DNA from: IDS-8 sp035304345
Lineage (GTDB): Bacteria; Pseudomonadota; Gammaproteobacteria; Steroidobacterales; Woeseiaceae
Reading direction: 5' to 3'
DNA length: 64,000 nt
NCBI GenBank assembly: GCA_035304345.1
Contig: DATGQE010000052.1
Location: 1-64,000 of the forward strand
Shown: positions 8,051 through 15,858 of the stretch, piece by piece
Position numbering within the stretch: the stretch's first letter is position 1
How the letters are laid out: each line of letters begins with the position of its first letter
Made by a program: the position numbers and the translations under genes
The notes under the pieces: generated by a model
Told to the model about the DNA's origin: nothing
Database searches by the model: none
The model's input: the letters and a program-made list of their open reading frames with translations, nothing else

Positions 8051-9232
8051 TCAGCCCTTGTAACGCTCGGCGACGCGGCGGTACGCCTCGCGGAAGGGGA
8101 TGCCCTCGGTCGTGACCAGCCGGTTCGCCTCCTCGGCGGCGTGGAGGCCGGGCGAGAGGCGGATGCGCTCCGGGACGAAGCGCACCTGCGCCAGCACGAA
8201 CGCGAGGACGTCGGCGCTCGCGGCGACGAGGTCGAGGGATCGGAACAGCGGCGCCTTGATGCGCTGCAGGTCGCGCTGGTAGCCGGACGGCAGCTTGGCC
8301 GTGATCATCAGGCACTCGTCGAGGCAGGCGATCGCCGTCGCGCTGCCCGCGCGCACGAGCTCCAGCACGTCGGGGTTGCGCTTCTGCGGCATGATCGACG
8401 AGCCCGTCGTCGTCTCGGCGGCCAGCTCGACGAAGCCGAACTCCTCGGTGGAGAAGAGCAGCAGGTCGGAGGCGAGGCGGCCCATGTCCTGCATCGCGAG
8501 CGCGAGCTCGAACAGCAGCGTCGCTTCCGCCTTGCCGCGCGAGAGCTGCACGGCCGTGACCGGCGCCTGCGTGGCGGCGAAGCCGAGCTTCGCGGTGGTG
8601 GCCTCGCGGTCGATCGGGAGGCCGGGCGTGCCGTAGCCGGCCGCGCTGCCGAGCGGGTTCCGGTCCAGCCGCCTGCGGGCGTTCTCGAGGCCCGCCGCGT
8701 CGTCCTCCAACGCCTCGATGAAGCCGCCGGACCAGAGCTCCACGGACGACGGCATGGCCTGCCGCATGTGGGTGTAGCCCGGGATCACGAGCGCGCCCTG
8801 GCGGCGGGCGAGCTCGCGCAGGGCGTCGCAGACCGACGCGAGGCGAGCGGCGAGGTCGCCGGCGGCGTCGAGCAGGTATAACCGGAGTGCCGCGAGCACC
8901 TGGTCGTTGCGCGAGCGGCCGAGGTGCACGCGCGCGCCGGCTTCCCCGACGAGCGCCGTGAGCCGCGTCTCGAGGGCGGTGTGCACGTCCTCGTCCTCGA
9001 GCGCGATGTGCCACTCGCCCGCGGCATGCCGTGCCGCGAGCTCGGTGAGCCCCTCGCGGATGCGGCGGCAGTCCTCCGCGTCGAGCAGGCCCGCTTCCGC
9101 GAGCATCTCGGCGTGCGCGATGGACGCGCGCACGTCGTAGGCGACCAGCCGCTCGTCGAGGCGGTAGTCCTCGCCCGCGGTGTAGCGCAGCACGCGCTCG
9201 GCGAGCGGCAGCCCCTTCTCCCACAGCCTCAC
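8051..9232 (-). CDS. argH: Argininosuccinate lyase, short form
   Basis: Last step of arginine synthesis: argininosuccinate to arginine plus fumarate. The GTG start at 9232 shares a GTGA overlap with the argB stop; 393 aa. Family signatures: 'HLGRSRNDQV', 'PGYTHM', and the fumarase-superfamily loop 'GSSIMPQKRNPD'. The protein ends right after 'GIPFREAYRRVAERYKG', the point where E. coli ArgH (about 460 aa) still has a C-terminal helical domain of about 60 residues. The catalytic core appears complete, so I call it functional but C-terminally short. Longer reading frames on this strand belong to argB, not argH. Confidence 0.95.
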   Translation of the reverse strand: MRLWEKGLPLAERVLRYTAGEDYRLDERLVAYDVRASIAHAEMLAEAGLLDAEDCRRIREGLTELAARHAAGEWHIALEDEDVHTALETRLTALVGEAGARVHLGRSRNDQVLAALRLYLLDAAGDLAARLASVCDALRELARRQGALVIPGYTHMRQAMPSSVELWSGGFIEALEDDAAGLENARRRLDRNPLGSAAGYGTPGLPIDREATTAKLGFAATQAPVTAVQLSRGKAEATLLFELALAMQDMGRLASDLLLFSTEEFGFVELAAETTTGSSIMPQKRNPDVLELVRAGSATAIACLDECLMITAKLPSGYQRDLQRIKAPLFRSLDLVAASADVLAFVLAQVRFVPERIRLSPGLHAAEEANRLVTTEGIPFREAYRRVAERYKG

Positions 9233-10167
9233 GTGCGCTCCCCGGCGGAAGCCTGCTCGGCGGGCGTGAGGGCGCCGATGTCGTCGACCACCAGCGTGCC
9301 GGTGCCTTCGTTCGTGAACACCTCGAGCAGCAGGGCGTCGGGCAGCTTCCAGGACACGACGTGCACGCGGGCGACGCCGCCCGCGAGTGCCGACTCGATC
9401 GCCGCGGCCTTGGGCAGCATGCCGTCGGCGAGAGAGCCGCGGTCGCGCAGCCGGCGCAGCTCGGCCCGGTCGATGTAGGAGATCAGGGACTGCGGATCCT
9501 TGGGGTTCTCCAGTATGCCGGGAGCGCCGGTCGCGAGGATCAGCTTCTCCGCCCGGAGGGCCGCCGCGATGGCGGCGGCGACGGTATCCGCGTTGATATT
9601 GAGCAGCGTGCCGGATTCGTCGCAGGACAGCGGGCTCACGACGGGCATCAGGCCGTTGTCGAGCTGCTTCCTGAGCACGTCCGCGTCCACGGCGTCGATG
9701 TCCCCGACGAAGCCGTAGTCGACGGTTTCGCCCGTGTCGCTGACGACAGGGGGGCGGCGGTGCGCGCGGATCAGCCCGGCATCCACGCCGCTGATGCCCA
9801 CCGCCGGGATATCGAGGTCGCGGCACACCGCGAGCACCCGGGTGTTGACGAGCCCGTTCAGCACCATCGTGGCAACGTCGAGCGACGCTCCGTCCGTCAC
9901 CCGGCGTCCGCCGACGAATTTCGTGTCGAGGCCCAGCGCGTCCGCGAGCTTGCTCGACTGTGGGCCGCCGCCGTGCACCAGCACCAGCCGGATGCCGACC
10001 TGGTGCAGGATGCCGACCTGCTCCATCAGGCCGCGGGTCGCGCCTTCGTCGGCGAATACCTCGCCGCCGACCTTGAGCACGAAGACCTTGCGCTTGTAGA
10101 GGCGGATGTACGGCGCCGCGTGCTTGAGCGCCGAGACGACGACCGCGCGCTCCTGACCCGACCTCAC
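9229..10167 (-). CDS. argB: Acetylglutamate (acylglutamate) kinase
   Basis: Phosphorylates the gamma-carboxyl of N-acylglutamate (second arginine step). GTG start at 10167, coupled to the previous gene by GTGA; 312 aa. Amino-acid-kinase motifs are present: 'VLKVGGEVF' with the ATP-site Lys, 'LVHGGGPQSSKLADALG' for substrate binding, and 'NINADTVAAAIAAALRAEKL'. A short N-terminal helix ('ALKHAAPYIRLYKRKVFVLKVGG') precedes the kinase fold. No GNAT domain is fused, unlike the NAGS-kinase fusions reported in Xanthomonas, so acylglutamate synthesis must come from another gene. Confidence 0.95.
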   Translation of the reverse strand: MRSGQERAVVVSALKHAAPYIRLYKRKVFVLKVGGEVFADEGATRGLMEQVGILHQVGIRLVLVHGGGPQSSKLADALGLDTKFVGGRRVTDGASLDVATMVLNGLVNTRVLAVCRDLDIPAVGISGVDAGLIRAHRRPPVVSDTGETVDYGFVGDIDAVDADVLRKQLDNGLMPVVSPLSCDESGTLLNINADTVAAAIAAALRAEKLILATGAPGILENPKDPQSLISYIDRAELRRLRDRGSLADGMLPKAAAIESALAGGVARVHVVSWKLPDALLLEVFTNEGTGTLVVDDIGALTPAEQASAGERT

Positions 10168-11171
10168 GATCCACCCCCGAGCATCGTGTACAGCACCGCC
10201 ATCTGCGCCAGCATGCGGTTGCGAGCCTCGTGGATCACGATGCTGCGCGGTCCGTCGAGGACGCGCTCCATCACGACGACGTTGCGGCGCACCGGCAGGC
10301 AGTGCATGAAGCGGCAGTCGGCCGCGGCGTTCTCGAACCAGGGTTCGTCGACGCACCAGTCCTCGAGGCGCCGGCGGAGCTCCTGGTCCTTGAGCTTGTC
10401 GCCATAGTGCGTCGTCGACGACCAGGACTTGGCATAGATGACGTGCGCGCCCTCCATCGCCTCGCGGCGATCGTCCGTCTCGCGCACGCTGCCGCCGGCG
10501 CGCTGCGCGGCCGCGCGGGCCTTCTGCATCACGGGGTCGGGCAGCGCGAAACCCTCGGGGCGCAGCACCGTCACGTCCATGCCGCGCCGCGCGGCCATGT
10601 AGAGCGTGGAAGCCGGCACGGCGAGCGGCAGCGCGAGCGGGTGGTAGGCCCAGCTCAGCACGAAGCGTCCCCCCTGCGCCGGGATGTCGAAGTCGTCCAG
10701 CGTCTTCCAGTCGGCCAGGTTCTGGCAGGGGTGCTGCATCGCGGATTCCATGTTGATCCACGGCGTGTCGACCAGCTCGACCATCGCCCTGAACTCCGTG
10801 TCCGCGAGGTCGTGCTCGAGGCTGCGGCGCTCGGCGAACGCGCGGATGCCGATCGCGTCGCCGTAGGACGCGATGACCGGCACGGCTTCCCTGATGTGCT
10901 CGGCCGCGGCGCCGTCCATCACGATGCCGGGACGGGTTTCGAGCCCGTGGATCGACATCGACGGCGAGATCACGAACGAGCCGCCGCCCAGGCGCGTCAT
11001 CGCGGCCTGGAACGACGCGAGCGTGCGCAGCGAGGGGCTCAGGAACAGCATGGCGAGCACCTTGCCGGTGAGCGCGTGCGGCTCGGGTTTCCGCTCGAGG
11101 CGGCCGGCGAGGGCCAGCAGCTCGCCGAGTGCTTCGTCGGAGAAGTCGGCAAGATCGTGAAAGGCTTTCAT
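10164..11171 (-). CDS. argF': N-acylornithine carbamoyltransferase, succinylornithine type likely
   Basis: 335-aa transcarbamylase. It has 'SPSLRTLASF' for the carbamoyl-phosphate loop, 'WINMESAMQHPCQNLADW', 'YAKSW' and 'MHCLPVRRN'. HPCQ (not HPTQ) and LPxRRN place it with N-acetylornithine and N-succinylornithine carbamoyltransferases rather than classical ArgF. At the position of Xanthomonas Glu92, which favours acetylornithine, it has Ala ('MDGAAAEH'); at the position of the carboxylated Lys302 it has Val ('RRNVVV'). Both resemble the Bacteroides succinylornithine enzyme (Pro and Ile there). Oddities are SLRTL instead of SxRTR and the lack of the conserved Trp of the 80s loop. It starts 15 bp after argC and overlaps argB by GTGA. 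The true acyl group is inference. Confidence 0.85.
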   Translation of the reverse strand: MKAFHDLADFSDEALGELLALAGRLERKPEPHALTGKVLAMLFLSPSLRTLASFQAAMTRLGGGSFVISPSMSIHGLETRPGIVMDGAAAEHIREAVPVIASYGDAIGIRAFAERRSLEHDLADTEFRAMVELVDTPWINMESAMQHPCQNLADWKTLDDFDIPAQGGRFVLSWAYHPLALPLAVPASTLYMAARRGMDVTVLRPEGFALPDPVMQKARAAAQRAGGSVRETDDRREAMEGAHVIYAKSWSSTTHYGDKLKDQELRRRLEDWCVDEPWFENAAADCRFMHCLPVRRNVVVMERVLDGPRSIVIHEARNRMLAQMAVLYTMLGGGS

Positions 11172-11186
11172 CGTGGTTCCTTCTGG

Positions 11187-12242
11187 TCAGGTCCAGGCGG
11201 GGGCGGGTGCGAGCAGCCCCTCCGTTTCCGGCAGGCCGAACAGCCGGTTCATCCATTGCACGGCGCCGCCCGCTGCGCCTTTCAACAGGTTGTCGAGCGC
11301 GGAGGTGACGACGACCTGCCCGCGCGCCGCCGCGACGCCGATGCGGCAATGGTTGCTCGCGACGACGTCCTTGAGCTTCGGCACGCCGTCGACCACCTGC
11401 ACGAACGGTGCATCGCGGTACGCGTCACGGAAGAGCTGCACCAGCTCCCCGGGCGCCGCCCCGGCCGCGAGCCTGGCCTGCAGCGTGACGTAGATGCCGC
11501 GCGCAAACGGCCCGGAATGCGGCACGAAGTGCACGCGCGCGTCACGACCGGCGGCCGCCGCGATCAGGTGCTCCATCTCCGGCGCGTGGCGGTGCGCGAG
11601 CGCCTTGTACGCGTACAGGTTCGAGTGCCGCTCCGGGTGGTGCGTGCCCGCCTGCGGCGAGCGGCCGGAGCCCGTGCTGCCGGTCGTGCCGCAGACGTAC
11701 AGGTCCCCGTCGACGGCGCCGGCACGCACCAGCGGCACCGCGGCCAGCAGGACGGCGCTCGTGAAGCACCCGGGGTGCCCGACGTGGCGCGCCGTCGCCT
11801 CGGCGAGGTGCTCGGGCAACGCACAGCAGAATTCGCCGAGCAGCTCGGGTGCGCCGTGCGCCTCGCCGTACACGCGTTCCCAGGCGCCGGCGTCCGGATA
11901 GCGGAAATCCGCGGACGCGTCGACCACGCGGGCGTCCACACCGCGCTCCGCAGCCGCCGCGAGCGCGTGCTTCACGAGCGGCGCCGACGCGCCGTGCGGC
12001 GCGGCCGAGAACACCGCCAGCGGGGTGCCGGGCTCGAGCGCGTCCGCCCAGCTATCGGTGCCGGCGAAGCGTTCCGCCGGGTAGAGCGGTGCCAGGTGCG
12101 GGAACGTCGCGGCGATCGGCTCGCCGCCGCGGCTGCCCGACACCGCGGCCGCGAGGCGAAACCGGGGATGCTGCGCGAGCAGGCGCAAGAGCTCGCCGCC
12201 GACGTAACCGGTGGCGCCGAGCACGACGGCCGGAATGCTCAT
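11187..12242 (-). CDS. argC: N-acyl-gamma-glutamyl-phosphate reductase
   Basis: NADPH-dependent reduction of acylglutamyl phosphate to the semialdehyde (third arginine step). 351 aa. Rossmann motif 'VVLGATGYVGGELLRLL' at the N terminus, catalytic Cys in 'GHPGCFTSAVLLA', and the His region 'GTHHPERHSN'. Its ATG at 12242 overlaps the stop of the upstream P-loop gene (ATGA), so translation is coupled. Confidence 0.96.
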   Translation of the reverse strand: MSIPAVVLGATGYVGGELLRLLAQHPRFRLAAAVSGSRGGEPIAATFPHLAPLYPAERFAGTDSWADALEPGTPLAVFSAAPHGASAPLVKHALAAAAERGVDARVVDASADFRYPDAGAWERVYGEAHGAPELLGEFCCALPEHLAEATARHVGHPGCFTSAVLLAAVPLVRAGAVDGDLYVCGTTGSTGSGRSPQAGTHHPERHSNLYAYKALAHRHAPEMEHLIAAAAGRDARVHFVPHSGPFARGIYVTLQARLAAGAAPGELVQLFRDAYRDAPFVQVVDGVPKLKDVVASNHCRIGVAAARGQVVVTSALDNLLKGAAGGAVQWMNRLFGLPETEGLLAPAPAWT

Positions 12243-13309
12243 GCGCCCGCCTCCTGCGCGTTCGGGAACCCGATGAGCTCCGCCACGCGGTCGCCGAGCG
12301 CGCTGCCGTCGGTGAGCGCGTTGATCGCGGGCAACCCGAGCCGGTCCCGGACCTGCTGGACGCCCACGGCGTTGTCGGTCGCGGGTCCGCTGACGACGGC
12401 CGGCTCGATGCCGTATTGCTCCCGCAGCAGCTTCACCCCGCCCCAGGCCGCGACCGGGTCGTTGGCGCAGAGCACGACGACTGAAAACGCTTCGCGGATC
12501 GCCGCGTCGGCGAGGATCGCATCGACGCCGTAGGCGCCGAGCAGCCCGTCGCCGAGCTCGACCACGATCACGTCGGGCTCGTGGCGGGCGAGGGCGCTGA
12601 GCAGCGCGCGCGTGAGCGGCGGGCCGTTGTCGCGCGTCGTCGTGACGATGCCGAAGTCGGAGAAGATCATGATCTCCGCCGCGCCCGCGTCCTGCATCGC
12701 GAGGATGTCACGGCGCAGCGACACGCCGGTCGCCTTGCAGGCGGCGACGTGCAGGCCGTGATGGCGCAGCCGGCCGACGATCGCGCAGGCGGCCGCGGTC
12801 TTGCCGGAATCCATGCAGGTGCCGGCGAGCGCGATCACCGGCACGCCGCGCACGTCGAGCGGCGCCTCCCGGTCGAGCGCCGCGGCCCCGGCGCGGGCGG
12901 GCACGCCGATGCGCTCGCCGAGATAGGGAAAGCGCAGCACGGTACCGAGCACCTCGCAGTCGAACGGCTCGCCGACCTCCGGGTTGACCGAATCGCAGAT
13001 GCCGAGCACGCCGCCGATGTTGAGGATGTTCACCGAGGAGCCGACGGACAGCGCTTCCGGCAGGTGGCCGGAATAGCCGAACAGCGCCTTGCGGTGACCG
13101 AGCGCGCCCACGATGACGTCGCCCTGGTTCACCTTGGCCATGCGCCCGCTGGTGAGCTCGAGCTGGTTGTAGCGGTTCTTGTTGTTCTTCACCCGCACTG
13201 CGACGAGCACGCCCTCCTCGCAGGGAATGTCGTCCGCCACCCGCAGCTCGCGCCCCAGGTTGGCGTGCTGGGCGACCGACGCGATCTTGTCCGCGAACAC
13301 GGTCCTCAT
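12239..13309 (-). CDS. Unassigned P-loop protein in the arginine operon (BioD/DUF1611-like)
   Basis: 356 aa, no assigned function. Residues 1-150 form a beta-rich domain ('LVAVRVKNNKNRYNQLEL', 'VLGICDSVNPEVGEPFDC'). From residue 163 there is a nucleotide-binding domain with the loop 'GTCMDSGKT' (Lys170), which has the longer spacing of dethiobiotin synthetase (GTDxxxGKT). 'VVELGDGLLGAYGVDAIL' follows and is comparable to the BioD/DUF1611 'VEGxGxL' segment. It overlaps argG upstream and argC downstream by ATGA at both ends, so it is certainly part of the arginine operon. Steps lacking a gene here are acylglutamate synthesis (ArgA), ArgD and deacylation. A DUF1611-family protein (DgcN) has been reported to act in N-acetylation of glutamate, so acylglutamate formation is a reasonable but untested idea. 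Confidence 0.85.
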   Translation of the reverse strand: MRTVFADKIASVAQHANLGRELRVADDIPCEEGVLVAVRVKNNKNRYNQLELTSGRMAKVNQGDVIVGALGHRKALFGYSGHLPEALSVGSSVNILNIGGVLGICDSVNPEVGEPFDCEVLGTVLRFPYLGERIGVPARAGAAALDREAPLDVRGVPVIALAGTCMDSGKTAAACAIVGRLRHHGLHVAACKATGVSLRRDILAMQDAGAAEIMIFSDFGIVTTTRDNGPPLTRALLSALARHEPDVIVVELGDGLLGAYGVDAILADAAIREAFSVVVLCANDPVAAWGGVKLLREQYGIEPAVVSGPATDNAVGVQQVRDRLGLPAINALTDGSALGDRVAELIGFPNAQEAGA

Positions 13310-14523
13310 TGCGCCGCCCCCCTGGCCGCCCGCGTCTGCAGCATGCCGGGCAGGGACAGGATGCGCGCATAGCCCTGCGCGTCCGCGGGCGTCCACTCGC
13401 CGGCCGCCTCCCCGTAGACGCCGCGGGTGGCCGCGAGCAGGGAGTAGGGCGAGATCACGCCGGTGACGAACAGGTTGCCGGGGCGCAGCACGAAACGCAC
13501 TTCGCCCGTGACGCGCGCCTGCGACGACGCGAGCAGCGCCTCGATGTCGCGGCAGGCGGGGTCGAGCTGCTGCCCCTCGTGCACGAGATCGCCGTAGATC
13601 GCGGCGACCTGGTCCTTCACGCGTTGCTGTCGCGCCGAGAGCACGAGTTTCTCGAGCTCGCGATGCGCGGTGATGAGCACCTCCGCGGCCGGCGCCTCGA
13701 ACGCCACGCGGCCCTTCGTCCCGAGCACGGTATCGCCGAGGTGGATGCCGCGGCCGATCGCGTACGCGCCCGCAAGCTGCTCGAGCTTCACGATCAGCGC
13801 GACCGGGTCGAGGTACTCGCCGTCGAGCGCAACCGGGATCCCCTGCTCGAACGCGAGCGAGTGCTCGGAGGCGGGCCGCGGCTCCGTGTACGCGTCCCGC
13901 GAGAGCACCCAGGCGTCCTCCGGCAGCGAGTGCTCCGACGTGAGCGTCTCGCGGCCGCCGATCGTGATGCCCCACAACCCGCGGTTGATCGAATACGCGG
14001 AGCCCTGCGGCGGGAGCGGCAAGCCGTGGCGCTGGAGGTACGCGAGCTGGTCGGCGCGCGCCCAGCGGTTGTCGCGGACCGGCGCGAGGATCTCGAGCTC
14101 CGGGTTCAGCGTGCGCAACGCCACCTCGAAGCGCACCTGGTCGTTGCCGGCCGCGGTGCAGCCGTGCGCCACCGTGGCGGCACCCCGCTCCTGCGCCACG
14201 CGCGCAAGGCGCGCCGCCTGCAGCCCGCGCTCGGCGCCGACGCACAGGGGATAGAGGTGGCCCCGGCGCACGTTGCCGGCCACGAGGAACTTCAGCACCT
14301 CGTCGAAGAACGCCTGCTTCGCGTCCACGAGCACGTGCTCGACCGCGCCGAGCGCAAGGGCACGTGCCTCGAGGTCGGCCGCGGCCGCCGCGTCGATGCC
14401 GCCGGTGTCGACCGTCACCGTGACGACGTCGCGGTCGTAGGTTTCCTTGAGCCACGGCACGCAGAAAGACGTGTCGAGCCCGCCCGAAAACGCGAGGATG
14501 ATGGGGGATGCCTGGCGGCCCAC
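13306..14523 (-). CDS. argG: Argininosuccinate synthase
   Basis: ATP-dependent joining of citrulline and aspartate. GTG start at 14523 after AAGGAG; 405 aa. The PP-loop 'LAFSGGLDTSFCVPWLKE' and 'HGCTAAGNDQVRFEVAL' are typical. The SGGLDTSFC variant and overall pattern follow the Xanthomonas/Bacteroidetes branch of ArgG, the same branch that occurs with acylornithine carbamoyltransferases. First structural gene after argR, overlapping the next gene by 4 bp. Confidence 0.96.
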   Translation of the reverse strand: MGRQASPIILAFSGGLDTSFCVPWLKETYDRDVVTVTVDTGGIDAAAAADLEARALALGAVEHVLVDAKQAFFDEVLKFLVAGNVRRGHLYPLCVGAERGLQAARLARVAQERGAATVAHGCTAAGNDQVRFEVALRTLNPELEILAPVRDNRWARADQLAYLQRHGLPLPPQGSAYSINRGLWGITIGGRETLTSEHSLPEDAWVLSRDAYTEPRPASEHSLAFEQGIPVALDGEYLDPVALIVKLEQLAGAYAIGRGIHLGDTVLGTKGRVAFEAPAAEVLITAHRELEKLVLSARQQRVKDQVAAIYGDLVHEGQQLDPACRDIEALLASSQARVTGEVRFVLRPGNLFVTGVISPYSLLAATRGVYGEAAGEWTPADAQGYARILSLPGMLQTRAARGAAQ

Positions 14524-14552
14524 GGGTCGCTCCTTGTCAGTGTCGAATGGCG

Positions 14553-15005
14553 TCAGGCGCGACCGGTCGCGCGCTGGAGGCGATACATGAGCGCGCGCTG
14601 CGCGCGCGCGTTGGGCGTCGCCGTGAAGATCGTGTCGTCGCCGCCGACGTTGCCGACGATCTCCGGCCAGCCCGAGCGGTCGAGCGCCAGCGCCACCCGT
14701 TGCGCGGCGCCGATCGCCGTCTTGATCACGAGCAGGTTGGCGCCGGCCGGCTGCACGTCGCGCAACAGGCCCGCGACCTCCTCGATCGCGGCATCGGCCG
14801 GCTCGCTGCCGGGCAGCTCGTAACCGGCCGGGGTTTTCACGGCCCCGAGGTCGCGCAGGTCCCGGCTGACGCTGGATTGCGTCGCCTCGAAGCCGCGCGC
14901 GACGAGCGCATCGACCAGCGCCTGCTGCGTGGCGGCCGGACCCTGCTCGAGCAGCCGGCGCAGCGTTTCACGCCTCTCGGCGCGGGCACGGGGAGACAGG
15001 GGCAT
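14553..15005 (-). CDS. argR: Arginine repressor ArgR
   Basis: 150 aa (E. coli 156). The N-terminal winged-helix ('FEATQSSVSRDLRDLGAVK', where SSVSRDL is the recognition region) is followed by the C-terminal arginine-binding hexamerisation domain ('NVGGDDTIFTATPN', the GDDT motif of the ligand site). It is first in the arg run, 29 bp upstream of argG. Palindromic AT-rich operators lie immediately upstream of its ATG (15015-15052), which implies autoregulation and arginine feedback on the whole operon. Confidence 0.95.
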   Translation of the reverse strand: MPLSPRARAERRETLRRLLEQGPAATQQALVDALVARGFEATQSSVSRDLRDLGAVKTPAGYELPGSEPADAAIEEVAGLLRDVQPAGANLLVIKTAIGAAQRVALALDRSGWPEIVGNVGGDDTIFTATPNARAQRALMYRLQRATGRA

Positions 15006-15014
15006 GGCGATCTC

Positions 15015-15052
15015 GCATAATTATGCGCATAAACCTAACAGCATGCGCATAT
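15015..15052. promoter_or_regulatory. ARG-box-like operators upstream of argR
   Basis: Three overlapping or adjacent palindromes: GCATAATTATGC (15015-15026, perfect), TTATGCGCATAA (15021-15032, perfect) and GCATGCGCATAT (15041-15052, core ATGCGCAT). The first fits the AT-rich core of the enterobacterial ARG box (TGnATAATTATnCA), and the sites are spaced about one to two helical turns apart as ArgR hexamers prefer. They lie 10 bp upstream of the argR start and between argR and the divergent esterase, which may be co-regulated. Confidence 0.6.
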
Positions 15053-15118
15053 CAAGGTCAAGACCCGGTGCGCGCCGCGGCTGGTAAGATGCCGGCCTTT
15101 GCTTCACGGAGGCGGGAC

Positions 15119-15796
15119 ATGGCGCTGCCGGAGACGGTGGAAGTCGAGCTCGGGTCGGACATTGCGCGCAGCGTGGTGTGGCTGCACGGGCTGGGTGCGG
15201 ACGGGCACGATTTCGAGCCGATCGTGCCGGAGCTCGCGCTCGGCCCGGCCGGCGTGCGCTTCGTGTTCCCGCACGCCCCGGTGCGCCCGGTGACGATCAA
15301 CATGGGCATGCCGATGCGCGCCTGGTACGACATCCTGAGCCTCGACCGGGACGGGCCGCAGGACGAGCGCGGCATCCGCGAGAGCGCCGCGCTCCTCGGC
15401 GAGCTCGTCGAGCGCGAGCACGCGCGCGGCGTCGCTTACGAGCGCATCGTCGTCGCCGGCTTTTCGCAGGGCGGCGCGATCGCGCTGCACGCCGGAACCC
15501 GCTTCGGCCGCCGCCTCGCGGGCATCATGGGGCTGTCTACGTGGCTCCCGCTCGCCTCGACCTTCGCCGCCGAGGCGCTCGCGAACCGCGCGTTCCCGGC
15601 CGCGGAGCTGCCCGTCTTCATGGCCCACGGCACGTTCGATCCGACGATCCCGATCGAGTACGGCCGAGGCTCCGCCGAGGCCCTGCGCCGCGGCGGCTTC
15701 CCGGTCGAATGGCACGAGTACCCCATGGCGCATGCCGTGTGCGCCGAGGAGATCGCCGACATCCGCCGCTGGCTGGTCGCCGTCCTCGACCTATAG
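15119..15796 (+). CDS. Carboxylesterase/acyl-protein thioesterase family alpha/beta hydrolase
   Basis: 225 aa. ATG at 15119 follows GGAGGCGGG; an in-frame extension upstream runs through the operator region and is rejected. Motifs: oxyanion segment 'WLHGLGADGHDF', nucleophile elbow 'GFSQGG' (Ser about residue 118), Asp in 'HGTFDPTIP' and His in 'PMAHAVCAEE'. This is the phospholipase/carboxylesterase 2 family (PF02230), cytosolic esterases acting on short acyl esters or thioesters. Divergent from argR across the operator region. Confidence 0.92.
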   Translation: MALPETVEVELGSDIARSVVWLHGLGADGHDFEPIVPELALGPAGVRFVFPHAPVRPVTINMGMPMRAWYDILSLDRDGPQDERGIRESAALLGELVEREHARGVAYERIVVAGFSQGGAIALHAGTRFGRRLAGIMGLSTWLPLASTFAAEALANRAFPAAELPVFMAHGTFDPTIPIEYGRGSAEALRRGGFPVEWHEYPMAHAVCAEEIADIRRWLVAVLDL

Positions 15797-15858
15797 GCAC
15801 CGGGCGACCGACGATGGCGGGCAATGCGCCCTCCGCGGGCCGGCGAGCCGCCCCTTAG

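Noticed and set aside
10164..11171. Classical ornithine carbamoyltransferase (argF)
   Set aside because: HPCQ and LPxRRN, and the MDGxxxEH loop, match acylornithine carbamoyltransferases; OTCases have HPTQ and LPA at these places.
12239..13309. Straight assignment of the arg-operon P-loop protein to DUF1611 or to dethiobiotin synthetase
   Set aside because: Only the nucleotide-loop spacing and a following acidic-glycine segment agree; the N-terminal domain and the ATGQTG-type motif of DUF1611 are not matched, and BioD substrate residues are absent. I kept it as unassigned.
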